This document shows positions 34,354 to 47,520 of a DNA stretch of 64,000 nucleotides, one piece after another (position 1 is the first letter of the stretch; every line of letters starts with the position of its first letter). Source of the stretch: Cryphonectria parasitica EP155 (lineage: Eukaryota; Ascomycota; Sordariomycetes; Diaporthales; Cryphonectriaceae); NCBI RefSeq assembly GCF_011745365.1, contig NW_024468910.1:834068-898067 (forward strand), written 5' to 3'. Made by a program: the position numbers and the translations under genes. Under the pieces are notes generated by a model. That model was given only the letters and a program-made list of their open reading frames with translations. It was not told where the DNA came from and did no database searches.

Positions 34354-37300
34354 AGAAACTGCAGATAATCAGACTGAAATGGTTTCTATATAAAGCATCT
34401 AGAATAGATTATACTTATATCAAGTTCGATATATACATTCAAGAATACAAGTATAGCGTACTATTGAATAGTAGCGCTTAGAAAAACTTCATATCCTTAT
34501 ATATCATCAATCAAGCATAACTACAATGAAAATGAAAGAGAAAACTATATACTCTCAGCACTATAAAAGAATAATCTATAGCATACAACTAAGAAGTAAT
34601 TAATAAGGAAACTGATCATTTACTTATCTTAATCTAAGGATATATAGCTAAGATTTCTTTTAATATCACGAATACAGTACAATATGAGCTAATTATAGAG
34701 CTTTCATAGCTCAAGAAGCACAATTCTTGAATCGATTGAACTACTAGCCAGATCTTATAAGAACAAGCTATATCTAGGGAAATAGTTACAATTAATAACG
34801 CAGAATCGAAGCTAGTGATTGAAGAACACTCAGAAAAAGAAGCTTTATACAACTTTATATATACTTTCAAGTTAGCAGGGCTGGCAGTTCAAGGAGAAGA
34901 ACTTAGTAATAAGCGAACTCAAACAGTGCTAGAGCGCTAACAGATTAGCAAAACAATGAAAGCGAGACTTTTAGCAAGTTGGTTCGCTTCGGAGCAACAA
35001 GAAAAAGCTTCAGAAAGTGGATTGCAAATCCACATAGGAAAAACCTCGAAATCAAGCTCTCAAGCGCTCGATCCAGCTCGGAGCGAACGCTCAAGGCCTT
35101 CAAAAACGTTACTAAAAACAACGAATGAAAAGAAGCATGCTCAGCGGTACCTCCTGTTCCTTCAGATAGCAGAAACAGCATAGAAACCGAAATCAACACT
35201 CGCAAGCATATTATGCAAATATTATAAGTTCAAGAAACTATTCCAGAAAGAATTGAATACAAGATTGTCCGAATACAGCTCATACAACTACGAAATACTG
35301 CTACAAGAAGAAAAACAACCTAAATTCTTCCCTATTTACAAACTAGATAAAGCATAACTAGAAATACTCAGAGAGTATCTTAACAAGAATTTCAAAAAAA
35401 GAATATATATAATCATTATAATTATCAGCAGAATACCCCATTCTGTTTATATTCAAAAAGAATAGCAAGCTCAGGCTATATATTAACTATAAGCAATTCA
35501 ATAATATTATAATCAAGAATCGATATTCATTGCTACTTATCAAGGAATTACAAGATAGGCTGCAAGGAGTATAGTAGTTTACAGTTCTAAATCTAAAAGA
35601 AGCTTATAATCTAATCAGAGTAAAGAAAAGAAAAGAATAGAAAACTGCCTTTAGAATACGCTACGAATACTACGAATATTTAGTTATACTCTTTAGTTTA
35701 ACAAATACTCTAGCTTCATTCCAGGAAATAATCAATCATATTCTATGCAAATACTTGGATCAGTTCATTATTGCATATCTCAATAACATTCTTATTTACT
35801 CTCGAATGCTAGAAGAATACAAGAAATATGTAGAAACAGTATTGCAAACGCTCCAAAATGCGAAACTCCTTGTAGAATCTGCAAAAAGCTACTTTTACAT
35901 ACAAAAAGTTGATTATCTCGGATTCACAATTAAGCTAGAATGCATCAAGCTACAAAAAGACAAGATAGAAGCTATTAGAAATTAGCCAATTCTCAGAAAC
36001 GTTAGGAATATCAGATCTTTTCTCGGATATATCAACTTCTACAAGCAGTTCATCAAGAATTATAGCTAGATTGCACATTCTCTTACAAATCTTACCAAAA
36101 AAAATCAATTCTTTGAATGAATTCCCAAAGCATAAGAAGCCTTCAATAAGATTATTAAGCATATTACTTCAGAGCTAATCTTGTATAAAGCAAATCTTTA
36201 TAAACTCTTTGAAATTGAAATCAATGCATTAGGATATGCACTCGGAGAACAACTTGATTAATAAGATAATTAAGAATGCTTAAGAATAATAAGCAACTTC
36301 TCAAAGAAGTTGAACAGCTCAGAAGTTAACTACGGAATCCCTAATCAGGAGCTTATAGCAATAGTGAAAGCTTTCGAAAAATAGCAATACTATCTTATTA
36401 GCATATAGCACTCAATCATAGTATACTTGAATCATAAGAATCTGATTATATTCATAATAATCAAAGTCTTGAACAAGCAATAAGTTAGATAAGCAGAATT
36501 TCTCTTACAGTTTAATTTCAAGATTATATACTGCAAAGGCTCGGAAAATGAATGAGCAAACGCTCTTAGCAGAAGATCAGACTATTGAAATACAGACTTC
36601 TTGAATATATAGAACATCTTTGCTCAAGATAAGTCAGAAAATCTTATTAATGTATACAAAGAACTGAATGCTGCTTTCAGAATCGGATCTTCAGAAAAGA
36701 ATTCAGAATTAATAATTTCAAACGAACAAGATAACTATATCAAGAATATATATAATGCGCTAGCATATGAACATCAGAGAATCAGAGCAATCTACGAATG
36801 CATTAAAAGATATTAGAACTTACTAAGCTTTAGGAAAAGAATTAGAAATATTCTATAATAATGCAACAATTGCAAGAAGAATAAAGCAGAAAGATATAAG
36901 CTTTATAAACTATTATATTCCTTATTAGTATCTATAACTATTTAGCAATTTATCAGTTTAAACTTTATTATCAAGCTACTTCTCTTATAAGAATTCTTAA
37001 CTAAAGTATAATATAATAGCATTCTAATAGTGATTTGCAGACTGAGCAAGTATACTTACTTTCTTTCCTATAAGGAAAGTAGTATAGCAGAGAAACTTGT
37101 ATATACATTCCTCAGAATGATTATCGCTAATTATAGCATGCTAGAAGAAGTAATCTCTAATAGAAATAGAAAGTTCAACTCAAAATTTTAAACTTTACTT
37201 ATAAAACAGCTTGAAACATATTATAGAATATTTATAGCATTTTATCTGCAAACAAATAAATAAATAGAAAGAATGAATTAGATTATTAAATAGTATTTTT

Positions 37301-38004
37301 AATACTATATCAACTAGAAACAGAATAATTGGATTAATTTATTACTCCTTATACAGTTCGCTTATAATAGCGCAGATATAAGCATAACAAAGAAATCATT
37401 ATTCTTCATACTCTACAATTACAACCTAATAGCTTATTACAAAGCACTGCTAGAAGCAGATGCAGAAGCTGCAGATAAAAGAATTAAAAAGATTAGAAAA
37501 GTTTAGAAGGAATTCCAATCAGAATTACAATTCATTTAAGAATAAATAGTATAATATATAAACTCCAAGAGAATTGAGAGACTGATTCTACAAAAGGGAG
37601 ATAAGATTTATCTATTTCGAAAAAACATCAAAACAACCAAATCCAGCAACAAACTTAATTACAAGAAGTTAGAATCATTCAAAATCTTGCAATAGATCTT
37701 CCCAGTTAACTACGAATTAGTATTACTGCATAGAATAAGGATATACTCAGTTTTTCACATCTTATTACTGGAATCAGCAGCACAGAAAATACTAACGAAT
37801 AATATAGCAGAAGTAGAAAACAATAAACCAGAGTATGAGATAGAGAAGATCCTCAAGCATAGAAGCATAGACAGCACAAGGGAATACCTCATCAAATGGA
37901 AAGATTACTCAGCGAGCGAGAATTCGTCAGAACCACGGAAAAACGTTGAAAACGCTCAGAAAAAGATAGCTGAATATTGGAAAAAGAAGGAACCCAGCGC
38001 CTAG
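34272..38004 (+). pseudogene. pol: A4 pol, RIP-damaged with one frameshift
   Basis: Opens after TAA 34269-34271. The first part (to about 35390) is in the -1 frame relative to gag. An extra A in a run near 35393-35400 then shifts the frame. RT YLNN at 35776-35787. Integrase CRLSKYTYF near 37035. Chromodomain YLIKWKDYSASE at about 37887. Stop TAG 38002-38004. Catalytic Asp to Asn changes as in the other copies. Confidence 0.88.
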
Positions 38005-38615
38005 GACAGTTGCTCCGCCCCGGACCGAGATCCAGAAGCTTCAGGAATCTTACTCTCCAGGAAACCCGATCAATCCACCACAGAATTCCCCAAGTCCACA
38101 GAATTCCAGTCAAAACCCTCAAAGGAAGGATCTCCAGCTACAACAGCGGATTCCTCAGCCACTACAGCCCGCACCTCAGCAGCCATACGCACCCTCTCAG
38201 CCTCAGCCTCCTCAGCCTCAACGCGATCCAACTTCTCCACATTGTTGATGCTGCAGCGAACAGCGCGCATCATCTTTTCAAACCACATTCTTTTCTGCTT
38301 GCGCAGCTGAAGGACCTTCTCCTCAGCAGCCTATAACTCATCCTCCAGCTCTTGATGCTGAGTAGCGATCTTGCGCAGCTCCGAAGAACTAACACTCTGA
38401 ACATCGCATCGGGAACGATTGAGCCGAACGCATTCAGCGCAACAAGAAGAATCGAGAGGAGAAATCTGACAGGAAGGAATGCTCCGACCCTCACAAAAAG
38501 AACAGGAAGGCATGGTAAGAGGATTTTGAAGAATGGCGGAAAGAAGACTTTCACATTCCTCAGTTTTTCAAGAATAAGGCTTGGAGGTACAAGATTTGTT
38601 GATTCTGTTCGACAT
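38001..38615 (-). pseudogene. A4 antisense ORF: Zn2Cys6-like regulator candidate (best preserved)
   Basis: 205 codons in one frame from ATG 38613-38615 (MSNRINKSC) to TAG (38001-38003 on the plus strand), overlapping the pol stop in a CTAG. Only three internal stops remain (TGA, TAG, TGA), each one transition from CGA/TGG, CAG and TGG. Six cysteines follow CX2CX7CX9CX2CX7C (about 38400-38510). A heptad-like charged helix with QHQELEDEL and LRKQKR comes next, then an Ala/Glu-rich helix and the tail GFDWNSVDLGNSVVD. Base composition is clearly more GC-rich than the flanking gag-pol. Start lies 92 bp inside the 3' LTR. The basic residues typical of DNA-binding Zn2Cys6 loops are sparse, so DNA binding is inference. 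Confidence 0.78.
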
Positions 38616-38707
38616 CTCAATTAGGAAGGCAAGATCATACATACGGAAGACTTGCCAGAATACTTACAGAAGATCGTTGAGAATAACGACTGATAGGAGG
38701 GAGATGA

Positions 38708-39133
38708 TGTTATGACTCATCCAACAAACAGGTCACGAGTAACAAGGACCAGGTGTCAAGAACCCAACGTTCTGACTAAGCAATACAACTCAGGGTTAGA
38801 GTTACAACAGGGATGAATCATTGAATCATTAGATGATTCAGTAAGCCAGGATCATCTGAATCAGTAGTAAGCCAAGATAAGCTATACTGAAGAGCTGGAT
38901 ATATAAGAATACATTCATTACCATTAGATAGGTTCAGTACATAGCTCTTCAGTTGTCAATCTAAGTATCAGATTACTCTATACTCTGATAGCCCCAAAGG
39001 CAGTAAACACTTGCATCGCTCATTAAGACTTGTACGGTTCCGTATTCAAGGACTTGACACTTTGACTCCGCTCCTGTTAGCATAAACCCTTCGTGTACTT
39101 AGGAATCTTCGGATTGCTGCAGTGCTCATTACA
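38708..39133 (+). repeat. A4 3' LTR
   Basis: 426 bp, preceded by the purine tract GGAGGGAGATGA. Differs from the 5' LTR almost only by transitions. Keeps AGTTGTCAA in R. Confidence 0.92.
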
Positions 39134-39138
39134 CTCAG

Positions 39139-40582
39139 CCTTCTCAATACAGCGCTTCTTTGCTTCATCAGCATTTATCTGAGCTTAAATAAGCTCAATA
39201 CTTATAGCATTAATACTGGAAAGCTTTAATAGATATAGTTCAGCTTGAGCTAAAGTGAAATATAACTTCCTTACTTGAATCTTACTAGCATTGCTAAGAA
39301 TCTCAATATTATTAATTCTATACTGATTATTACATCTAAGAACAGAATCAGTTTCTTCTTATAATATCTTATTCTTAGCTATCTTAGAATCTCTATACTA
39401 TTTCTTATTCTCTTAAACCAAGCTAATATATTAAGAAATTCAAGAATTATTAATATTCTTCAGCTACTAATTCTTATAGAAACCAAAGATTAAACAGATT
39501 ATACTATTTTTAGAATTATCTTAAGCAAATATAATCTAGCTATATAATATTAGTTTTGATCTAGAGTTTAGAAACTCCAAGCAATTACTAAAATGCTATT
39601 CTAGCTTTGCTAATGCTAAAGCATAGCAAATATTACAATTTATAACAGTACGGAATTCCATGCACTCATGAGCTTTATAGAACTTCAATCTACAGCTATA
39701 GCATCTGTGCAGAATTCCATTCTTTTTTAGGATTTTATTAATCTCCGCTTGCTATGCTTCAGAGTACTGCTTATTCTCATTCTCCAGACTTATATAGATA
39801 ATACCCATCTGCAAGGAATTTGTATTCCTCTAAGAAGAATTTCTTGCAGAAATAATCTAAGAATATCTGATTAGTTATAAGATCTCTTATAAAGCTTTAG
39901 TTTGATTATATGAGATATTTTATATCTATTTGAAAGTATTAGTCTGCAGCTTTAAGAATTTTGTTATTGCAATTTAGTTAATGCGGAGTTGCTTTATTAT
40001 TGAAGCTAACTAGTTATATTCTTAGTTGCTCTTCTAAGCAGATTTAGCTTTCAAGATTTGCTTAGTTAGTTCAAGCTAAGCTTGCTAATTATAAGTTAAC
40101 TATTAAAGCGGTTAATAGTATAATAGCTCTACTGCTTGTTTTAATAGATTCATTAGTTAATTAGAAGCATTATGCATTAAATGTAGAATAGGAATGAGCT
40201 GTATCTGATTAAGAATTAGTTGAGATGAAAGTATAGAAGGATCTTGGAATTGAGTTTGTTAATGAAGTTGAAGATTAGTAATACTGAAAGCAAGTTAGTC
40301 TTGAATCTTCTTCTGGAACGCTTTATAATAAACCTTTAATAGCTTTTTCATAAGATAAGATTACTTCTTATTGCTAATATTTTCAGCAGTAATATTATGA
40401 TTAGCTTAGAAGCGCTTAATTCAGGTTGAAGAAAGCTTTATCTATACTTCTATTATAGATTAACTGTTTCTGATCTTAAAACGAGTAAGAGCATTATTAT
40501 AATTTATAATGAATAATTAGAAGCTAGCAGTATCAATAATGAAATAGTTGTTAATAATATTCAGATGCTCTTGCTTAAGAGT
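39139..40582 (-). pseudogene. gag: B1 gag segment with CCHC zinc knuckle
   Basis: The minus strand at 39662-39703 reads C-Y-S-C then four residues, Tyr (His before RIP), four residues and Cys, which is the retroviral CX2CX4HX4C knuckle. This sets the gag position in B. The rest of the segment has many stops in all frames. Bounded by A4 and A5 insertions. Confidence 0.65.
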
Positions 40583-40587
40583 ATATA

Positions 40588-41073
40588 TGTAATGAGCACT
40601 GCAGCAATCCGAAGATTCCTAAGTACACGAAGGGTTTATGCTAACAAGAACGGTATCAAAGTATTAAGTCCTTGAATACGGAACCGTACAAGTCTCAGTA
40701 AGCAATGCAAGTATTCACTGCCTTTGGGGCTATCAGAGTAGAGAGTAATCTGATACTTAGATTGACAACTGAAGAACTATCTGAAGGAAATCTATCTAGC
40801 AATAAGAAACGTGAACCTTCATATACTTGGTTCTTCAGTCCCTTGCTTGCTAGTAATCATCCCAGATCACCACTAATCATTCCGGATTATTACTGATCAC
40901 TGAGCACCGGTGATCACTAGTAATCGCCCTATTATCTGATTAATCGGACTTTCTTGATCCTAATCCCTGATTATGTAATCATGGTTGCTTTTTCTAACGT
41001 ATCCCAGCCCCGCTGATTCCATCAGCTGGTTCTTGTAATCTTGTTCGGTGTTGGTATTTATTGGTTCATAATA
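40588..41073 (-). repeat. A5 3' LTR
   Basis: TGTAATGAG to CATAATA (CATAACA before mutation). Only outer parts and R are like the other copies. Confidence 0.9.
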
Positions 41074-41174
41074 TTATCTCCCTTCTGTGGCTTTTCGTTT
41101 CGAAAGTTCTTCTGTAAGTTATTTCTTGTTCTAGCAAATCCTTCGCATGCATGATTATGCCTTCCTAATTCGTT

Positions 41175-41729
41175 ATGTCGAACAGAACCTTAAATTCCTG
41201 TATCGGTAAATCTTCTTTTGGTGCTTCCGTTACTTTCTCGAAGCTGCATCTTCGTTGTCTCAAGCGTTATTCGTATATTGAGTCCACTGGCTACGAAGTT
41301 ATGCTGTGCTCATCGTGTCTGGAGGAGGGAGTGCGATGCAAGATGGTGGATGGGGTTAAGAGCTGTTCTTAGTATACGAAATGAGATCATTCCTGTAATG
41401 CTGGTTGAATCCTCATATCTTCTTATAAGCCTTCCCTTTCCTCTTTCTTAGTTCTTGCTAATAATACTGCCTTAGTATCTTGTATTACCGATGAGTTGGT
41501 TCGTTTGGATGGTAGGGAGGTGGAGGAGAAGGAGCGTGAGCGCATGGCGGCCGAGGTGCAGGCTGTAGTAGCAGAGGAATCTGCTGTTGTAACTGGGAAT
41601 TCTTCTTTTAAAGGTTTCGACTGGAATTCTGTAAATCTGAGGAATTCTGTAGTTAACTGATCGGGTTTCCTGGAGAATGAGACTTCTGAGGACTCTGAAT
41701 CTCAGTTCGGGGCGGAGCGATCGTCTTAG
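41175..41729 (+). pseudogene. A5 antisense ORF: short, with a different Cys module
   Basis: 185 codons in one frame, ATG 41175 (MSNRTLNSC) to TAG 41727-41729, overlapping the pol stop. The N-terminal half is unlike the other copies (SFGASVTFSKLHLRCL). It carries CX2CX6CX8CX2[C to Y]X6C, the canonical Zn2Cys6 spacing, at about 41307-41400. The middle (41400-41485) is T-rich and may hide an intron or a degraded coiled coil. The C-terminal half matches A4/A7 (AAEVQAVVAEESAVV, GFDWNSVN). This looks like a chimera of a private N-terminus and a shared C-terminus. Confidence 0.68.
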
Positions 41730-44700
41730 ATGCTGATTTTCCTTTTCCAATATTCAGCTATCTTTTCCTAAGCATTTTTAATGTTTTTCTGCAGTTCCTA
41801 AGAATTTTCGCTTGCTGAATAATCTTTCCATTTAATGAGATATTCCCTTGTATTATCTATGCTTCTATGCTTAAGAATCTTCTCTATTTTATACTCTGAT
41901 TTATTATTTTCCACTTCTGCTATATTATCTATTAGTATTTCCTATACTGCTAGTTCCAGCAGTAAGATGTGGAAAACCGAGTATATCCTTATCTCATGAG
42001 ATAATGCTAACTCGTAATTAACTAAGAAGATTTGTTGCAAGATTTTGAAGAATCTCAGTTTTTTGTAATTAAGTTTATCACTAAATCTGATTGTTTTAAT
42101 ATTTTTCCAAAATAGATAGACTTTATCTCCCTTCTATAGAATTAGTCTCTTAATTCTTTTGGAATTTGCATACTATATTATTTATTCTTAAACGAATTAT
42201 AATTCTGATTAGAATTCCTTCTAAACTTTCTTAATCTTCTTAATCCTTTTATCTGCAGCTTCTGCATCTGCTTCTAGTAATGCTTTGTAATAAGCTATTA
42301 GATTATATCTGTAGAGTATAAAGAATAGTAACTTCTTCGTTATGCTTGTATCTGTGCTATTATAAGCGAACTGTGCGAGAAATAATAAATTAATTTAGTT
42401 ATTCTGTTCCTGATTGATATAGTATTATAAATACTATTCAATAACTTAATTTATTCTTTCTATCTATTTATTTATTTATAAATGAAATGCTATGAATATT
42501 CTATGGTGTATTTTAAGCTGTTTTATAAGCAAAGTTTAAAACTTTAAATTGAACTTTCTATTTCTATTGAAAATTATTTCTTCTGATATGCTATGATTAG
42601 CGATAATCGTTTTAAGAAATGTATATGCAAGTTCTTCTGCTGTACTGCTTTCCTTATAAGAGAGAAAATAAGCATACTTGCTCAATCTGCAAATCACTAT
42701 TAGAATGCTATTATATTGTATCTTAGTTAAGAATTCTCGTAAGAAAGATAGCTTAATAATAAAGTTTAAACTAATGAATTGCTAAATAGTTATAAATACT
42801 AATAAGGAATGCAGTAATCTGTAAAGCTTATATCTTTCTGCTTTGTTTTTCTTACAGCTATTGCATTGTTATAAAATATTCTCAATTCTTTTTCTAAAGC
42901 TTAATAGATTTTAATATCTTTTAATGCATTCATAAATCGCTCTAACTCTCTGATATCCATATGCTGATGCACTGTATATATTCCTGATATAGTTATTTTG
43001 TTCTTCTGGAATTATTAATTCTGAATTCTTTTCCGAAGATTTAATCCTGAAGGCAGTATTCAGTTCTCTGTATGCATTAACAAGGTTTTCTGATTTATTT
43101 TGAATGAAGATGTTCTGTATATTCGAGGAATCTATATCTTGATAATCCAATTATTTGCTAAGAGCATCTGCTTATTCGTTTTCTGAGCTTTTGCAGTATA
43201 CAATTCTGAAGTTGAATTGTAAGAGGAATTCTGCTCATCTAACTTGTTGCTTATTCAAGATCTTAATTATTATAAATATAGTTAGATTCTTATAATCTGA
43301 ATGAATTATAATCGAATACTGTATGCTAATGAGATAGTATTGCTATTCTTTAAAAGCTTTTACTATTGCTATGAATTCCTAATCAGGGATTCTGTAGTTG
43401 ATTTCTGAGCTGTTTAACTTCTTTGAGAAGTTGCTTACAATCCTTAGATGCTCTTGATTATCTCATTAATCAAGCTATTCTCCGAATGCATACTCTGATG
43501 CATTGGTTTCAACTTCAAAGAGTTTATAAGAGTCTGCTTTATACAGAATCAGTTCTGAGATAATATGCTTAATGATTTCATTAAAGGCTTCTTATGCTTT
43601 AAAGATTTACTTGAAGAATTGATTCTTTTTGATAAGATTTGTAAAAGAGTATGCAATCCGGCTATAGTTCTTGATGAACTGCTTGTAGAAGTTAATGTAT
43701 TTAAGGAAAGATCTAATATTCTTAATACTTCTAAAAACTAGCTAATTCCTAATAGCTTCTATCTTATTTTTCTATAGCTTAATGCATTTTAGCTCGATTG
43801 TAAATTCGAGATAATTAATCTTTTGTATATAAAAGTAACTTTTTGCAAGTTTTATAAGAAGTTTTGCATTTTAAAGCGTTTGCAATACTGTTTTTATATA
43901 TTTCTTATATTCTTCAAGTATTCAAGAGTAGATAAGAATATTATCAAGATAAGCAATAATAAACTAATTCAGATGCTTATATAGAATATAATTAATTATT
44001 TCCTAAAATAAAGCTAAAGTATTTATTAGATTAAAAAGTATAACTAAATATTCGTAATATTTATAGCGTATTCTGAAAGCAGTTTTCTATTCTTCTTCTT
44101 TTTTTACTCTAATCAGATTATAAGCTTCTTTTAGATCTAAAACTATAAACTATTATACTCTCTGCAATCTATCTTATAATTTCTTAATAAGTAGCAATGA
44201 ATATTAGTTCTTAATTATAATATTGTTGAATTATCTGTAATCAATATATAGCTTAAGCTTGCTATTTTTTTTGAATATAAATAGAATAGAATATTCTGCT
44301 AGTAATTATAATGATTATATATATTCTTTCTTAAGATTCTTGTTAAGATACTTTCTAAGTATTTCTAGCTATATCTTATTTAGTTTGTAAATAAAGAAGA
44401 ATTTGAGCTATTTCTCTTCTTGTAGCAGAATCTTGTAATTATATAAGCTGTATTCTGGTAATTCTATATTTAATTCTTTCTGGAATAGTTTCTTAAACTT
44501 ATAATATTCTTATAGTATGTTCGCAAGTATTGGTTCTGGTTCCTATGCTGTTTCTGCTATCTGAAGGAATAGTAGATATTATTAAGCATGCTTCTTTTCT
44601 GATAGCGTTTTTGAAAGCTTTGAGCGTTCGCTCCAGGCTAAACCGAGCGCTTGAGAGCTTTGTTTTGAAGTTTTTCCTGTATAGTTTCACAATCCACATT

Positions 44701-45442
44701 CTAAAGCTTTTCCTTATTGCTCCAGAGCAGGCTGCCTTGCTGAGAGTCTCACTTCCGTTGTTTTGCTAACCTGTTGGCGCTCTAGCACTGTTTGGGTTTG
44801 CTTATCACTAGATCCTTCTTCTTGATCTGCCAGCCCTGCTGACTTGAAAGTATATATGAAGTCATATAAAGCTTCTTTTCCTAAGTATTCTTTAATTACT
44901 AGCTTCGATTCTGCATTGTTAATTGTAACTATCTCTCTGAATACAGCTTATTCTCATAAGATCTAGCTAATAGTTCAATTAATTCGAGAATTATACTCTT
45001 TAAGCTATAGAAGCTTTATAATTAGCTTATATTGTACTATATCCGTAATATCAAAAGAAGCTCTGATTATATATTCTTGAATTAAAATAGATAGATAATC
45101 AGTTTTCTTATTGATTATTCCTTAGTTATATGCAACAGATTATCCTTTCATAATACTAAGAGTATATAAGTATCTCTTCCATCTTCATTATAGTTATATC
45201 TAATTAATAATATATAGAAATATAAAGTTTCTCTAAGTATTACTATTTAATAGTATATTGTACTTATATTCTTAAATATATATATCGAACTTAATATAAG
45301 CATAATCTATTCTGAAAGCTTTATATAGAAATCATTCTAATCTAATCATCTGCAGTTCCTTTATAAGCAATTCTATTCTTTTGAATTCATTAAGAACTAT
45401 TTATTCTTCTGAGCTTGCTTTGCTACTTCTTAAGCAAGCCTT
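41726..45442 (-). pseudogene. pol: A5 pol, RIP-damaged
   Basis: 1239 codons without net frame change. RT active site reads YLDN (43940-43951), keeping one of the two Asp codons. Integrase and chromodomain are in the usual order. Stop TAA 41726-41728. Overlaps gag by 82 nt. Confidence 0.87.
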
Positions 45443-47472
45443 CTAGCTTGCTTTTACTTATATCATTATTATTCCTAATCTTTCTTCTATTAATACTAGT
45501 TGCAAACTTTATTATTAATGTAAATCATACAGAGTATTATCTTGCATTACTATTATTCTATCTTTTTATTTATACATTGCATGGAATAATTATTTGATAG
45601 CCTGATATATGTATTATAATATTGCTTGTTGAGAATCTTTCTGAAGCGGAGTTTCTATTCTTCAATAGCCTGAAGGATTTATTCTGATTCTCTAATAAGG
45701 AACTATTTGTATTGCATCTTCTCTGAGAAATGCATTCTGCAGCTATGATAGATGCAGAAGATTCATGCTAATTTGTAGTATAGGTTGTAAAGTAAGCTAA
45801 TCCAAAGATTCTTATCTTCTTATATTTTGATATTTTGCAAGAGAATATAAATAAAGAGCTCTTTTAGTTCTATCTTATAAATAAGATATTTAATCTATAT
45901 TGTTTTCTTATTCTACTCAATACTAAAGAAAAATCTTTCTATAAGTTTCTTGAGTTTATTATTTATAAGAAATTCTAGTGAATTATTAAGCTATTTATTC
46001 TGATTTAATTCTTCTATTATCTGAAAAGCATTTTCAGTATTATTTATATATTTGTATCAGTAATCAAGAAGATACTATTCCTTATTTATATTCCTAATTA
46101 TAGTACTTAGCATAAGCAATAAAGAATATTAAAGAATATTGCTGCTAAGCTCTTCTTCTAATACTTAAATGCTCTGTTCCGCAATATCAGAGCAGTCCAA
46201 GTTGCTACTTATAGGAATGCTAGGCATGCATTCCCATTCTGCTATTACTATTTGTCTGCAGCGCCTAGATTTCTAAGGAAACTATTCTGAATCTTTCTTA
46301 CTCAAGAGATATATTAAGCAGTTATTATTATAGCAGAATGTTTAGCTGAGATTTCTATAATTAACAGAATCTGATACTTGCTTTAAAGAAGTGTTTTTGC
46401 TTAGTTGATTAGATTTCTATTGCTAAGCAATATTCATTTAGCATTCTTTCTGAATCAGTTGCTATTTGTTTTTCTAGAATTAATAATAGTTATATGCTAT
46501 ATATTCTTATTTATTGCAATTATAGCAAGTAATATTATTCTTCTTACTATACTGCTTGCTAGCTGTATCGAGTTCCATGAAATCAGTATATATAGTGCTG
46601 CTCTAAGCTATACTGCTATATTAACTGCTATTCTTATTTTGAAATTTCTTGCTTATATTAGCTAGAAATTTCCAAATCTAGCTTTCTTTCTTCTTAAACT
46701 TCTCTATTCATTGTTTATATAAACAGTTATTAATATGAATAGCTTGATTAGAAAACATTGCAAAGTTCTCCAGCTAATCTTGCTTAGAGATTTCATTTTT
46801 AATATTATTCTTGAATTCCTTATAATAGTATTCTATGAGATTCTTATTTTTCTATAAAAGTTGCACTAAGAGTTGCTTGAATCTGATTGTATAAGCAGAA
46901 GCTGATTTAGTCTGCTTAAGATTTATAAGCTGCTAAGCTGTAATGCATTCTTCATTAGGATTATCAAAGATTTTCTTGAGAGCTTTCTCGAAGCTTTTAA
47001 AAGAATTAAATATATCCTTAATACTCTGAGTATGCATGTTGGAATTGTTCTGATGCTCCAAGTAGTTGTATAGAGAAAGCTTATACTAAATAAAAGCATT
47101 CTTTTCGAAACGAATCTCTGCAAGGATAACCTTTTCAGATTCCTTGATAAACTGAGTCTTATAATACAGGAAATACGCTCTGCAGTGAGTAAGGAATTCA
47201 TATAGCATCTTTTAATTTCTATTATATATAGCGAGCTTATTCATCTTGTATGCTTTTCTAGCATTATTAGTAACTGCAGAGGTGGACTGCATCTGCTGAG
47301 CTTGTTGAGCTAGCTGGATCTGTTGGTTAGCGATGATAGTGCTCTGAGCTTGCTATTATTCGCGCAGGTTCTGAATACGCTGAATAAGCTGATACATCTG
47401 ATTGATCAGTTCTTCCTGAGTAAGAATATACAAGAACGAAGAGGTTCCTGAAGAAGCTATTATATTCCGTAT
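45361..47472 (-). pseudogene. gag: A5 gag, RIP-damaged
   Basis: 704 codons to TAA 45361-45363. Zinc knuckle 46486-46527. N-terminal Gln/Ala-rich segment near 47280-47345. Confidence 0.82.
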
Positions 47473-47520
47473 TGTTCAAGAGGGTAATACTGAACCATTT
47501 TTGAACAAGAGTTATCAAAA

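Larger units (their letters stand above)
31777..39133 (+). mobile_element. A4: full-length family A retrotransposon
   Basis: 426-bp LTRs at 31777-32202 and 38708-39133. Flanking pentamers are CCCAG (31772-31776) and CTCAG (39134-39138), a duplication with one transition. U3 is a distinct type with GGATCAT half-sites. It has the best preserved antisense ORF in the window. Confidence 0.94.
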
